A DNA stretch of 64,000 nt from Labyrinthula sp. Ha (GCA_015227615.1 JAALGZ010000029.1:1-64000); one strand, 5' to 3'. Counted from the stretch's first letter, positions 31,201 through 45,140 are shown. The notes: a model not told the origin generated them from the sequence alone. Numbers and translations: made by a program.

Positions 31201-34200
31201 GTACCAGAATGTAATTGTTAGTGCCTCACGCCAGCGAATCGTCTATCAGAAACTTTGTGTCGAGATAATAATTTTACTTCAAAAGCAAACTATGCTGTGT
31301 TGGAAAAGGGTTTTTGAAGACATTAATTCTAATTTCGACATTTTCAGTATGCTGAGTAATAGTCTAGAAGTACTTTACAAGGGGTTGGAGGCTGTTGACA
31401 GTAATGATTGACCAAAAAAGAATAAATAACCATAAATTTAGGTGAAATTGATTAGCGCAGACAAAGGAAAAACTCTGACGTTAGATAATATCAATTCCAT
31501 ACACCATGATAATGAAAACTATCTTGGTGAATTAAATGAAAATCTAGTGGTCCCCATGATTGAAAATAAGGCCTTTTATAAGCAAGGATATTTTTTTTTA
31601 TAAAAGTTTTAAAAGTTATGAAGTAAATTTGCGGAATTGTATGAGACTTAAGATCATTTATTGCAGGAAAATATGCTTACTCAGTTAGGACAAGAAAAAG
31701 TTGATGATATAATCTGTCTAGTGTAACACGAATAGTATCAAAATAACATTAATTGACCTTTTAATTTCTTATACTCTAAAAAGAACAACTATGGAGAAGA
31801 TAACATAAAACTAAATATTTCTTGCGATAAATTACGTTATATAAGTGCTAATGTTAATTATAATGAAACTGGTTATGTATTTTAAGCTAGCAGTAAGTAT
31901 CCAGGAGCAGCAAGTAATTTCTTGACTATAGACTGCATTAACCGCGGCTATATCTTTGAATAATGCGAGTAGTATTACTTGTAGCATAGTTCTAAATTAT
32001 GAGAAAAAAATATTTTCATCAAAATTAAATATTACTATATCAGGAGGTCAATAAAAATATATCAATTAGTTGCCTTGACCGTGCTATATATAGTGCTAGT
32101 TTTCCTCTTTTAAATGGTTACTAGAATGAGATGGGAGTAAGTTGGTTTAGAGTAGAAACATTAGAGATTTCTACCCATGTAGAGTCGCTTCAGAAGAACT
32201 GAGGGTTAATCATCAACAAAGGAAATTGTTTGGCAAAATAAGAAACTGTGATATATCTGGTATAGCTCTTTATAGTGACTATAAAAAGGATCAGTTACTA
32301 TCTTGTGTAAATGTCACTAAAGTTAATCACAGGTTCAATGGATATATTCTCGAGATTCTACTCTCATAGCTTTGTCCAACCATGGGGCCCAGCAATAAAG
32401 CTATAATGAAATACGAATCTATGAGAGTTCATAGGAAAAACGTTTTTGATATATTCTTCCAACGGCACAGCCCCTAGAAGTTGCAGCCAAGACGACAAAC
32501 ATTTCATACCTTAACAGGATGCACGACTGAACAAACTATACGGTTAATAGATATCCATAAGCGTTCATTCATTCGCTTTGTTTAATCAAGCGACGATTTG
32601 TTTCCAAATATTGCAAGCCCAAATCTATCTATTACTGGGGAAATCATAATAGACAAAACTTGAAGATTCGACCCTTCAAATATCCAAAACTTATTACTAC
32701 CATTGATATACTTACATAGATTACTGATCTTTCTATTACATATAGTGGTACAAATAGTTTCATATTTGTAATGTAGTGAGAAAATGTTTCTTTGTTTTCA
32801 TAATTCTGTTCTGCATCAAATAAAGTTAAATTGTTTATAGTAGATTAGAAATATGCAATCTACGCTTGGAAGCTTCCTACTCTAAATAAGCATAGAAAGA
32901 AGCTAGGAACAATTTTACATAAGATGATACATCCGAGAAAAACCATAAATCCATCTTAGTAATGATAGAAAAGATTGTTTACTGCTTTTAAAAGCTTCAT
33001 CAACTCATTTGTGAGAATAATCTCTTTTTGGTAGTGATGTCGAAATTAAAGGTAATGAAAGCTGCTCTTAAGACAGGAAGCCAAAAATTAGCTAATGTAC
33101 TAGCTTTCTGGAGATAGTCTAATAGAGCGGCACTTTTTACATCGATTGTTCTATGGGTGAATCTAATTATTAATCATCGCATCAAGCGTATACTATGTTA
33201 GCCCCCACAGAGACATAGACTGAGAAAAGTTAATCTTTGAAAAACAGTTGATTCTCAAAATGTTGTTATGAAACTCAAGGCCCGCAGTGAACTCCTCATT
33301 AAATATCCCAAGAATTATTGTTTGAGTTGTCAATGAGGTTCATATCACTCTTTCAAGTACTATGAGTAATTTCATCAACTACAGATCCTCAATGTGTCCC
33401 CAATTTCTCACTCAATGCAGTGTCCAAACTCACTCAACCACAAGGAGACTCCCAAAGCGTAAAAACTAGTCCGCAATAAGAGTTCACTCAGCATCCGTAT
33501 GTACAGAAACTAAAAAATACCCCTAAACATGTTATTGGTTTCTTTTTTACATCTGATTGGTTTTTTTCTGGCATGGTTCAAGAAGCCTGTCATTTAATAT
33601 CTTGCTTATTAAACTGCTGCTGAATCGGGTTCCGCCCCTATCACATTAGGATAATCAGTGAGATCCAATTTTCAAGAATAGATACATAACCCAATAAGAA
33701 TAGATTACAATATTCAGTAGAAATAACTTATTCTAAGGCTTGTTCATCCTTAAGCTGGAGCAAGGTGAATTTACTGTGTCTCATTTAATAAAAAATGTTT
33801 CAGCACATGTACTTCTGTCCATTTATACGGAGACTGCACCTCCATGTTTAAGCATTAGTTTTTTTCTTCTTCTTAATATTAGAATAATAAATAATTACAT
33901 CAAAACGAGTTTCTCATATCCGCGTACATTTTGACTTTGACTAAAAGATATTCGAGAGCATCATTGGCAACATCTTTCGCATCCACGAATGTTACCCTTT
34001 CAATCCAAAAATTCTTTGTAACAAAAAAAAACATTGTTACTTAATGAATCAAAATTCGTACAATATTGAATAAATATTATCTCTTCCCTTCCCAAATATT
34101 GTTTCTTAAAAGCTTAGATACATTTTTCGCTTTGTATATTAATACTATCCTTATAGGTATAACGTTATATCTAAACTATAACAGAAAGACTAAATTGTGT

Positions 34201-34600
34201 AACAATATATTAGTGCACAGACATAGAGCTTAGCATAGCGGATATAGAGAAGAAAAACTTTACTTTTGAACTTTAAGTTAGTTTTAGAAATTTTAGATAA
34301 ATCAGTTAACCTCCTTGTTGAAATAGTATATGTAATAGTGAACCAATGCTGTGCAAAAACTGTAAACAACAATAAAATTGAAATGAGAAATACAGCAAAT
34401 AAGGAAATGTCAAACTTAATGAAAAAAGTATATGTTTTTCCTTGGATTTTTTTTTAATAGAATTATTCAAAATTAGGTTATAGATTGTTTTCGGTCTTAT
34501 CGTTAATAAATCTATGTTCTAACTAACTTCCTATAAACATAAAAAAAAATTTGTTCTAAGGATGTTCAACCAAACTAACTATACTGTAATCTAGTTTATT
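25300..34600. other. Long gene desert
   Basis: About 9.3 kb without a recognisable gene. Open frames are at most about 87 codons and show no domain. An AT microsatellite (ATATAT...) lies at 28546-28561. A slightly GC-richer patch at about 26450-26600 (GGCCCATTGGCC, ATATCCGGCG) does not fold into a tRNA as far as I can see. No transposon ends recognised. Intron-split genes cannot be excluded. Confidence 0.5.
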
Positions 34601-34628
34601 TTCAAAAATATTTTCCTTTATTTTATAC

Positions 34629-37328
34629 TCAAAATGATAGGTTTCTTTCCCTTAAGTTGGAAAGAAACAAGTGTTTCACCGCTATACACATCTGGCGAAG
34701 AAAACACCTATTAACCGGCTGATGAAAAAAGGCAACAAGTTCCCCTGATCTGCATTTGTTAATTAAAGTTATGCTCTTACTTGTAGAAAAATTTATTCTA
34801 CAGAAATTATTTCTAAGCATCATGTTTTGTCGTGTGAAAGAAGGATTTGGCACTTGTTCCAAGAATAACTGAACAAGAACTGGAAACATCTTTTCTGACA
34901 AGTGCGGAGGATATTTAAAACTAAAATCACCTGGTGCAAGTAAATTCCACTGAACCCTATCTTTCTCCTCGGTAGATAGTTCTGGAAACATATGTGGCAT
35001 CAAATACTGCGAATCATCGGTTTTTTCCAGTGGAAATTTTAGTAAGATTTCCAAATGTAGTGCTAGTGATATAATAAATCCTATTTCTTCCGAACTGTAG
35101 TTTCTAAGCACGTCATTGATTAAGTCTCTGTCCATTATACCAGTTTTCAACATAGCTCTGTATTTATGAAACTTATTCTTGGAAACCTTAAAAGCAAAAA
35201 CATGGAGTTCGGGATCATAAATAATATTAGAAAGTGTCGAAGCAAGTGCACTTGGATTTAGAGCAATAACATTGTCTTGTGAGTTCATATTTTTTACATG
35301 AGGCTGATATATTATTAACCCCGCTGAATCATATTCTATCAAAAGCTCTTCTACTCCGTTTTCGTTTAGACCTGCCTCTTCACCAAGCTTGAGAAACACT
35401 GAATATTCTATATACTTATAATTCTCTTGCATATGTGTTATGAAAAGTATTTGGGCCATAGTTAATTGTTTTTTAAACTTCAAACTCAGTGTAATATCCT
35501 CGTTTATCAGAGTTTGAAAGATACAATTTTGCAAATCTTGAATATAATAAGAGTCTGGTCCTTGCGAGTTCTCAACTGGAAGAAAATAATCCAAGTCAAT
35601 TGTATAATTTCTTAGCTTCCCCGATAAACTTTTTAACATTTTTTTCAAGCTGCGATTAAGTTCCTTCATAATTCTCTTACCTTTTTTGCTTTCAGCTTTT
35701 TCCCAATGCGTAGCTGCAAATAAAACTGGTGACTTGGGTGAGCTTCTAATTAAACTCTCACACCAGTATCTTGTGCTCTCAACAGTTTTTTTATCAAATG
35801 AAATACCATTGAAAACAACTACATAGACTCCATAATCAGAAAGAAAAATTGGGTGAACGCAATGAAAACTTTTTTGTCCGCCGAAATCAAATATCCTAAG
35901 AAAATGTTTTTCTGAAGTATTCTGGCTTTCATCATAAAAAAATTTAGAGCCAACTTCATAGTTTCCTTTAACCCTGTCTATTATTTCATCTTGAAAAGGA
36001 AAGGTATATACAGTTTTATTTGTTGCTATAGTTGCTGCAATTGAACCCCCCAGTTCTAGATTTAATGAACCCTTTGATTTTTTCTGTCTCACTTGATCCT
36101 TTGAAATAAAAACTTCGCGATAGTCCTTAAAATCAATAGCATTTAAATGTTCTTTTTCCTTAATTCGCTCTTTGATTATGTCCATTCGACTGACTTGTTG
36201 AAACTCAGGAACAGAAACCATATATTGTAAGTCCAGAAAAGGCGTAGATCTTGTTTCTAGCATAAACTTCTTTCCTGTAAGTGATCTAATTGTTGCAGTT
36301 TTACCACTTCTTGCTTCTCCAAGAAACACTAATTTCGTCTCCATGATTTTAGAAGTTGTTTGATAAAAGTCTTGAAGAAAGTATTGAATAAACTGCATTC
36401 CAGAAGCGCTGTAAGGAATCTTGAAGTCATAAGGAAATCTCGTAATTTGAAAAAAAAATATATGAGGAGATCGACGGAGTTCGTTTTCAATCTCCAAGTG
36501 TAGCTTATCTGATATGTTTCTCATTCCTGGCATAATACTGATTCTTAGTTAAGATGAAAAAAATACCATACGTAGGATAACTCCTTTAAATTCGATAACA
36601 TCTTTTGTACATGAAGTCCCAGTACTTTACAATCTTGATGCTTATTTTCCTCCAGACTAGTTATTACTACAAATATCAATGTACTGAAAGTCTCTTAGAT
36701 TCTTCATTTTTTCCACACTTTGGAATAGCTTTGTATAAAGACTTTTCGAACCTTTAACAGCAGTAACCCTAAGGTCTTATAATAAATATAAAATACTTTA
36801 AATATTCTGTACATGGACATTTTTTTATAAGGTTTGTTGCAAAGATAACACTTCCTGGTGTTTGAAACAAACATTCAGCAAATCTATTTTATAGCCTATA
36901 CAAGTTATACCTAATTGCCAACGCGTTTGGAAAATTTTCCCATCGGAGCATATTTGTTCCTATTCTTCTGCGCACTGCTGTTGTGCCACCAAAGGAACAC
37001 TCGTAAAATCTAAAATCAGAAAAAGTGAGGGAGGTACTCGATTACTTGTACGTACCTGAACGCATTAAGAAACCTCTTTAGAATGTTGCCGCTATTTCTA
37101 AAGTCAAACTCCTTAAACCTATTTTATACCACAAGAAAAAAAATACTTCACATGTCTCACCTGATCAGGGTAAGCTACCTCTTCCATCAGTTCACTCAAC
37201 TCGTCTCTTAGTTGTTGCTTTGACGAGATATGGCACCTAACTTGAAACAACCCCAAAAGAATACCCCTGAAGCAGCAACATCCATACCTGCGTAGATTCA
37301 TTAATCTTTGATAGGCTACGAGATTCAT
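34629..37328 (-). CDS. Roc-COR GTPase (ROCO-like), copy 1, five exons
   Basis: Proposed exons: 37328-37288, 37236-37147, 37118-37056, 37009-36911, 36537-34629; introns 51, 28, 46 and 373 bases, all phase 2; 733 residues. The final exon alone is open for 634 residues from an internal ATG. It holds a Roc GTPase: P-loop GEARSGKT, then DFGGQ as G3, and THWE in the G4 position. A COR domain follows (SVFLKLGEEAGL..., YDPELHVFAFKVSKNKF, YLMPHMFPEL). There is no kinase domain and no canonical LRR. The N-terminal exons encode a helical region aligned with copy 2: exon 2 is 90 bases in both, with the pattern H-[IL]-[ST]-[ST]-x3-L-x2-E-L. The Roc-COR call is firm; exon 1 is tentative. ROCO proteins act as dimerising signalling GTPases. 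Confidence 0.82.
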
Positions 37329-37786
37329 TTTCCTCCATGGATAAGTTTACCTCAAGAATGTCCTTTTTGGCACTATGCCCGGGAGAAGTTTTGGTATGAT
37401 GCTTCAACAAAGTACCGAATTTGTTGTTGCGCGTTTCATATTCGTTCTTGAAGAGTGTCAATTTGGGACAACATGACCAGATTTCTGTCTAATTTAGACA
37501 CTGCAGCTGCTGAACTGAGATTCCCTATCCCGCACTTTTCTTTATCCTATGTATTCGAAGATTTGTTCATATAAATTTATATAGATGCTATGTGCCAAAA
37601 GAAGTTTTTTATTACCTTTCGAAATTATTTTATATCTTTTTGCAAGAGCACAAGCAGTTACCCAGCTGACTTTAAGAAAACATAAAATAAAAAGTTCGAA
37701 CTTATTTTATTTTACGGATATGTTCATACTAAAACTTTTCTATATCTTTAATCTATAGTCTAAAAAAAATAAATATATTCTCCTAT

Positions 37787-40549
37787 TTATTTCCAAAGAT
37801 TTTCTACTCTTCTCTTGATCTCTTTTCTAAACTCCCTCTCCACATTCCTACAAATTCTTGTTAAGTAGATTCTTGCTTTATTGTCTCCGTGAAAATAAGT
37901 TGCAACTATCATCGAACGACTTCTGCAAATCAAAGTGCACTGGATATTTGTCTTGAAACTTATTCTGCAAAATCCATCCTTTAGCACAATGTGATCTTTT
38001 AAGGTATGCTCTTTTAACTCTGCCATGAACAGTTGCACAACAAGAGGAAAAATCTTAGGAGACCAATGTGTAGAATAGAAAAATGAGTAATCCACTGGAC
38101 CAAGGAAATTCAAGTGAACAATTTTCTTTTCCTTTTCTGTAAGTTCAGGAAACATGGGTGGCATTAAATATTGCGTTTCAGGAACAGACTCTAGCGGAAA
38201 CTTAAGTAGTATGTGCATGTGAACTGCTAGAGCAATTATAAAATCTATATCTTCCTGGGATTCATTTCTGAGTACATCCTCAATCAAATCTTTGTGCATT
38301 ATGCCATTATCTAACAACGACCTGTACAGCCTAAACCTATGCTTCGATACTTTATAGGCATAAGTGTGGAGCTGGGGATCATATATGAAACTTGAAAGCG
38401 TTGAGGCTAATTTAGAGGGCGACAATGCAATGATACTATCTTCATCGGCAGTACATTTCACGTTTTGTTCATGTATGATCAACCCACCAGTGCTGTAGGC
38501 AGTCAACAACTCATCTACACTAGTCTCTTCTAAACCTGAAGCTGCAGCAAGTTTGAAAAATCTTGAGCGCGTAATATAGGTATGACTTTGCTGCATAAAA
38601 TCCATAAAAAGAATTTGCGCCATTGTGAGCTTTTCCTTAAAATTCCCACTAAAAGTACCATCATCCTTTAACAACGCGTTCTTGATGCAAGCTTGAATTT
38701 CTTCTACGTATGGTGAATTAGGTCCACTTGAATTCTCAATTGGAAGAAATAAACCAGAACTTCTGTGAAATACTTGAAGCTCTGCAGTTAAGCTCTTTAT
38801 CATCTTTCGAAGCAATGAGTTTATTTGTTTCTCAGCTTTATTGCCTCTTCTTTCTAACGCTTTTTTCCAGTAGGTACCAACAAAAAGCACAGGGGATTTA
38901 GGTGCATTTAGCAATAAACTTTCACACCATATTCTCATTTTTTCACAGTTTTTCCTATCAAGGGACTTGGCATTAAACACAATAACATAAATTCCATAGT
39001 CTGAAAGAAATAACTGATGAATACAGTGAAAAGTTTTCTGACCACCAAAGTCAAAGATACGTAAGAAGTGCTTTTCTTTCTCTTCAGGGGGACTAAAGTA
39101 TTGGAAACCTACAATGTATTTTTCTTTAACAAGGTCAATCACATCATCGTGAAAAGTCTCACAAAAAAATGTGTTTGTGGATCCAACCCTTACCTGTCCA
39201 GATTGCTCACTACCTAGATTGTTTGAAAGTGCACGTACCATGCCAGAAGCTCTAAGATCTGAGTTCTGTCTGTGGTCAGTAATAACACTGTGTGCTCGCA
39301 TTTCGTGTCTCATCATACTGTATCTGTTAGACCCTTCTTCGGGATAGTTATACTCAGCAGCTCTAGACAATTGATTGCTTTTAACTCGATCTTCAATAAT
39401 GTCACGTCGATTAACTTTTTTGAAATTTGAAAGTGATACCATATGTTGAAGATCTAAGAACGGAGTTGAGGGATAGTTTCTATAGCACTTTTGCCTTGTC
39501 AAAGAACGAATGGTTGAGGTCTTACCAGCTTTCCCATCTCCCAGAAAAACAAGCTTTGTCTCATTTATTTTATGTGTCTCATTATAGAACTCGTTCAAGA
39601 ATATCTTGATAAACTGACAAGCTGGTTCGTTGTTCAAAATCTCAAACGTCTTAGGATCAAATGTTATGCGAAAATAAAATAACCCCTTCAAATTTTTTAA
39701 TAATCTCTTAATTGTTTTTTTAGTACCTTTCTTTAGCTTTTTACATGCGCCAGGTTGAATACTATAAGTAACACAGGATTAATAATAAACCGAAAGTACG
39801 ATAGCTTTTTCAATTTATGCAATATTTCAGGGATTCTTCTTTCAATGACACTTACGTCTTGTGGATTATGCTCTTCAAGACTATAAATATAAACGGAGAC
39901 ATCATTATACTTGAACTCACGTAGAGGTATTAAGGATGTTAAAGCCTCTAATAACTTCACATGAACACTTTTCGACTCTCTTGTCAAGACTACACTACAT
40001 ATGAGAGAAAATCACTAGTTCTTACGTTAAGTATTCAAGGGCCTTTGATCTATTGAGTAATGCAGCCATAAAATTCACACCAAAACGATCAACGAAACAA
40101 CACTTTGAAAACCTAAGTATGCTTGTAAATAAATGGATCTACTTTAGGGCACTGAGACTCTTTAATAAAGGCAATTTGCCTTGCTTCATACCACCGAAAG
40201 TACAATTTACAAACCTACACTTACAGAGAAAGTAAAATTAACTCTAGCGAATACAGTTTTGTATGTTTACTCATAAATTTGCTAAGAAGCTTTCCCCTCT
40301 GGTTAAAATTAAAATCTTTAAATCTGAAATAAAAAATTTAGGGATAGTTACTTTAGATGTCTTTTTGGCGCCACAGTTGAAAAATCAGCTTGCAAGTTTT
40401 CCAACTCCCGAGCAAGGTCCTCATTCGTAGTCAGGTGTTTCCTATACTTTACACAAGCTCTTCAGTTACCCACAAAGTGAAACAGCGTGAAGCCGCGAGT
40501 TTTCTGAATAAGTCCAAACTGAGTCCTTGTTTCCGAAACTTCTAGACAT
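37787..40549 (-). CDS. Roc-COR GTPase (ROCO-like), copy 2, four exons
   Basis: Proposed exons: 40549-40470, 40441-40352, 39994-39800, 39761-37787; introns 28, 357 and 38 bases, all phase 2; 779 residues. The large exon has no ATG before its P-loop, so upstream exons are required; the model begins at an ATG encoding MSRSFGNKDSVW. Roc: P-loop GDGKAGKT, DFGGQKTFH, GTYWKKA in the G4 position. COR: FFKLAAASGLEE, YDPQLHTYAYKVSKHRF, YLMPPMFPEL. The junction before the last exon is supported by copy 1, where the exon also starts phase 2 with I-x-P-G. It has a longer, Ser/Arg-rich insert between P-loop and G3 than copy 1. The copies are in tandem on one strand. No kinase or LRR domain seen. Confidence 0.82.
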
Positions 40550-40937
40550 AAATATGTTTGCTTTGGGCAGTCCCAGGAATACGTTTCTATTAGGAGATAT
40601 TCATGTATGATTGCAGAAAAACGTATTTATTACCTCTCTGTATTTGCCTTTCAAATTTCTGTTTCGTTGATTCTATTCCCAGGAATATTTTAACGGCTAG
40701 TTCGTGCTGGGATCGTATGGACACTAAATGTGGCTTAACGGTCAATGAAGTAAGTAGGCATTGGACCGGGCATATAACTTGATGTTCCCGCCCATACTCC
40801 CAGAATTATTGTCCTAAATGGCCAGATAAATATATCCATTGTTCAAATCTGCCAATTAGTGTCCAAATAAGCCAGGCCGAAAGAGGAAGAGTTAACTTGT
40901 TCAAAATTTTTGGGCACGAAGCAAGAAAAACAGTTAA

Positions 40938-43900
40938 ATGTCCTTGCCTCAACGGAGCTGCTTGACTTCGACCTCCACGGAGGGCCTAGAGTGTACGAGC
41001 CAGCGTGAACAGAGACTACTTGTAGTTTCTGTGAAGGTAGGTGGTCTTACTACAACAAAACTTAACCTTTTAGAAGAAAAAACTCAGCAACTGTCAATTT
41101 TGATGTTGCAAGAGTTATACGAATCAGGCTACAAGATGTTGAAGGAAAGGCTGAAAGTCAGCAGTAGCAAAGGTAAGTGGTTTTCTCAAAGCCGCCTACT
41201 GGAGCTGCAGGCGTAGCGACCTACTTGGCTGAGGAACTTGCTTGCAACGTTTCTTCAGTTCAAAATACTAGCGACAGGATCCTCAAAGTAGTTCTCCAAG
41301 GCATCGGCAAGAAAAGGATTAACGTAGTGAAGTGCTACGCTTCACACTGTGGGTTGGGCAGGGAAGCCTACAAAGATTTCCTGAAAGAATTGAGCGGATT
41401 GACAAGGAATTTGAACAAGAGAAGGACGTTACTTTTAGGTGGAGATTTCAACACTCAAGTAAGTAGAACAGCGTTAAAGAAGGAAGGAAAGCTGGGGTTC
41501 TCAAAAAGAAGTAATGCGAATGGAAAGCTGCTGGAAAATTGGTTAAAGATTAAAGGGTACTCGATTGTTAATCACAGACACGTAACTGGGAAGAAGGAAG
41601 CGAAAAAAACATGGAACATTCTATTTCCGATATCATAATACGAAGATATCAGAAATTGACTTCTTCATCACCAACAAACCAGAAAGAATTTACCTGCTCA
41701 AGCCAGGAAGAGACTTTAGCAGCTGGATCTGGCAGAAGGAGAAATTTGACCATGTTGCTATTATGGTGGAGCTAAGGAAATTCCAAAGAGGCAAAAAAAG
41801 ATGGGAAAAACGCCCCGGAAAAATCTTTCCTAACTTCTCTCGAACAAACAACTTGCACAACAGCTGGATCACAAGATTACTCTGGAACTCCTAAACTTAA
41901 AAGAGGAAGAAAGAGATTACGAAGCCTTGACACAGATTGTTCCAAAGTTGGTAGAAGACCTTGTACCTGAGCAGAGCAGTAACACGGTTGAACAAAGAAC
42001 ATCCAATGAAACACGAGAACTGCTACGAAAGAAGAACTCACTCTGGGATTCATCCACAGTGGGAGAAAGGAAGGAGCTCACCAACGCAGTAAAAAGAAGT
42101 GCAAGGAAAGACAAAAGAAACTGGTACATGGAAACTGCTGGCAAAATACAGCTCCTGTTTGAGCAAAGCCGCACAAGAGAAGCATACTCACTGCTGAATC
42201 TAGTAAAGCCAACAGCCAAAACCTATGCCCGGATCGCTAAAGATGATAAAGGAAATAAAGTAGATACGTGTCAGAGGCTGAAAATACTCAGTGACTATAT
42301 AGCCAGTCAGCAACTTCCACCAATACCAAAAATACACTTGACTCAAGATGAAAGGGTGCATTACTGTAGCCCAGTATATGAACCGGCTCCAGAAGAACAC
42401 ATAAACTCAAATCCTCCGCTAATGGATGAAGTCATGGTATGCATAAGACAGCTAAAGAATAATCGTGCCACAGGTGTCGATTGCATCAATAACGAAGTGC
42501 TGAAAGCATCACCAGCTGTCCAGAAAATTCTGCTAAGAGAAATCCAAGAACTCTTCAGAAAAACATCATTAAGCCAGAGAATGAAGAAGCAGTTCTGCCT
42601 TGGAAAAATCATTCATATCTACAAACAAAAAGGAGAAAAGAATTCACCTGGATCATACAGGTCCATAGCACTCTTGAACACAGCTTTCAAATTAACAACG
42701 AAAATAATCCACAATCGACTTCAATCAATTATCAACAAGCTGCCTTCTTATCAAGCAGGTTTTAGATCAGGGCACTCAACAATAAACAAGATTGAAATCC
42801 TAAACAATATTGTGAAGAAAAAACTGCTGCAGAACACAAAGCTGAAACTTCTCTTCATTGACTTTCAAAAGGTTTTTGACTCGGTCAACCATGACTTCAT
42901 ACAACTCTCGTTGAAAGAGCATGGAGTGGCTAGCAAACTCAGGAAACTCATCCGGGTATCATAAAAAAATGCTACAGTCAAAGTCTCAGAAGGAAAACAT
43001 ATGTCCAAAACGGTACACTTGAGAAGAGGATTACTCCAAAGAGACTCACTTTCTCCTGCTATATTCATACTGGTGCTCAATTCTACAATAAAAAGGATAA
43101 ATAAAAATACCTTGGCAAATGTAGAAGTAGCAGGAAACATCTTTAACTACCTAGCTTTTGCGGATGACTTGGTTGCACTCTGTGAAAATAACAACCAAAT
43201 AAGTTCATTCATTGAACAACTTTACAAACTTGAATCCCTCTCTGGCCTAAGAATAAACTTGAGTAAAACAAAAATACTATTAACAGACGAAGGATATTCT
43301 TTGGCAGGACAGATACCGGATAAAACCATAAATAAACTCCTCACCAACTTTTTCTGTGAAAATGCCAAAGATACTTTCATAGAGAGAAGTCACTAAAAGC
43401 ACACCTTAGAAGTCGTTTCTGTGACGGAACTTTAAATCGAAGGAGAGCAGGAACATTAGCTGTCAAAGATACTAAATATATTGTCCAAAAGATGCTGCAG
43501 CCAGTTGCTGAACCAATATCGGTGTTAGGAAAGGAAGTCCAACCAGTAAAGGAAATGAAGTATTTAGGCGCAGTCTTTAACTCCAGTGGAATAGCACAAG
43601 AACATGTGCTGTCTAACTTGGACAAGTGCGAATCAAGACTTACTAAATACAGGGACATACTCTCCTGCAACACTCTGACCAGAAAAGTAAAGAGACAACT
43701 TGCACGCAGCATGGTCTTAGCTCCTGGAATGTACAACCTCGGCAACTGGCTCCTAAACAGTGATATAAAGAAAAAGCTAAACTTCTTGACAAGGAAAATA
43801 AATTCCACCTTGAACAACGTGTCAATCCAAGAATACAGGTTCTGTGAAGTTGACTTGGACATCCAGAAGATTCTACTTGAACAGAGAAGAAAATATGTAG

Positions 43901-44790
43901 ATGCAGATGATGCAACAGCTGACAGACAAGTTCATATTCTTCGAGAAAATGGAATAAACAACCATCTAGAACCGAAAGATCCAAAATATATATATTCCCC
44001 ACTGAAGCATGTCGTAAACTTGGTCTAGAAGAAGAAGAAGATATTGATCCTGTGCCGCCCATCCAGGATCCACCAAACCACGGACCACCCCAACCAATAC
44101 ACCTAAGGAGAACCTACAACGTACCGGGCACAGGATCAAGAGCACCAAGCAAAGAAAACTATCTGGAACAAGCAGGGAGATACTGTGGAACTGCACCAGC
44201 TAGAATAAACCCCTTGACCTATGTGCGTGAACTTCTTGGACTAAGTGAAACATCCTGAACCTGAAACCCGAACATGTAGCAACTGCATCTAAAAAATAAT
44301 ACAACCCCAGCCAATAAAGCGAACAGAGCCCCCTTCTCCCCAAGATACAGCCTGAATGGACCTCCCAACCTCCCTAACTCCATCCCTGCCCAGAACATCC
44401 GAAGAGCCAAAACATCCAAAATCCACTCCCCGACCCAGAAACCAGCTAGAATCTTGAAGGTACACCTCCCTGATATTGCTAGAAGTCAAAAAGCATAAAA
44501 ACTCGCCCATTGAAGCCTTGGATCGACCCAGCTAAAACTCCGATGCACCAGAAACCCTCAGAACCCTCAGCTTTTCACCTTCTGGAAAAAATCAGCTCAA
44601 ATCGTTTCAAAACTTGTTCAAGCATCCATCATACATGTCCTTGCAACCCTCAGGAACGGTATTGGCGTTTTCTAGCGGCTGCCTCGGCCTCCTTGGCTCG
44701 CCGGATAAAGATTTCAATCTTTTTTCAATTTCGTTTGATTTTGGATTGAGATTTTGGGAAATCAGTATTTTGGGAAATCAGGTATGAATA
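40938..44790 (+). mobile_element. Decayed LINE (non-LTR retrotransposon)
   Basis: A LINE ORF2 in pieces: an APE-type endonuclease start (VSVKVGG..., LMLQELYESGY near 41100), LLLGGDFNTQ near 41435, then a reverse transcriptase with NNRATGVDCINNEVLK (42450), GSYRSIALLNTAFKL, YQAGFRSGHST, LLFIDFQKVFDSVNHD, and the catalytic FADD box in AFADDLVALCE near 43160. A C-terminal part runs to a Pro-rich segment ending at 44258. The frame is broken at least five times (open pieces 40938-41216, 41177-41638, 41927-42964, 43001-43396, 43492-44028, 44052-44258), so it is dead. The 3' flank ends with a 16-base tandem repeat at 44751-44782, which may be the LINE tail. No poly(A) tail or target duplication identified; the 5' end is approximate. 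Confidence 0.85.
44751..44782 (+). repeat. 16-base tandem repeat ATTTTGGGAAATCAG(T/G)
   Basis: Two copies side by side downstream of the LINE coding part. Some LINE families end in short tandem repeats rather than poly(A), so this may mark the 3' end of the LINE. Confidence 0.5.
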
Positions 44791-45140
44791 ATCCAGAGTA
44801 ATGCAACCTTGAGCGAATGAAATCAGGTATCCTGGAAAAAGGACCAATAAGAACCAGAGAAAAGAACAAGGTATTGATAGTAACAAGAAATATAATAAGT
44901 AGTATAACAAAACCTCGATAGGTTAAGAGTGTAGTAAGACCAGGCTCGTAGAAGGTTAGGCCACTAGGCCCATTTAATCCTTAAATAACTAACTAACTTG
45001 TTCAGATTAGTTAGCTTCTTGTATTGTCAAACAGATTAAGTATAGAAGAAGTATGAACTTATTGTTCTACTATTAGTTTTTTTTGTAAGGGTATTTGTAA
45101 GAAAGGAAACACACAGGAAATAGTGTGAAGAAAGCTGAAA

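Noticed and set aside
39689-39691. Non-ATG start for Roc-COR copy 2
   Set aside because: Homology with copy 1 extends further upstream, and upstream exons with matching phase exist.
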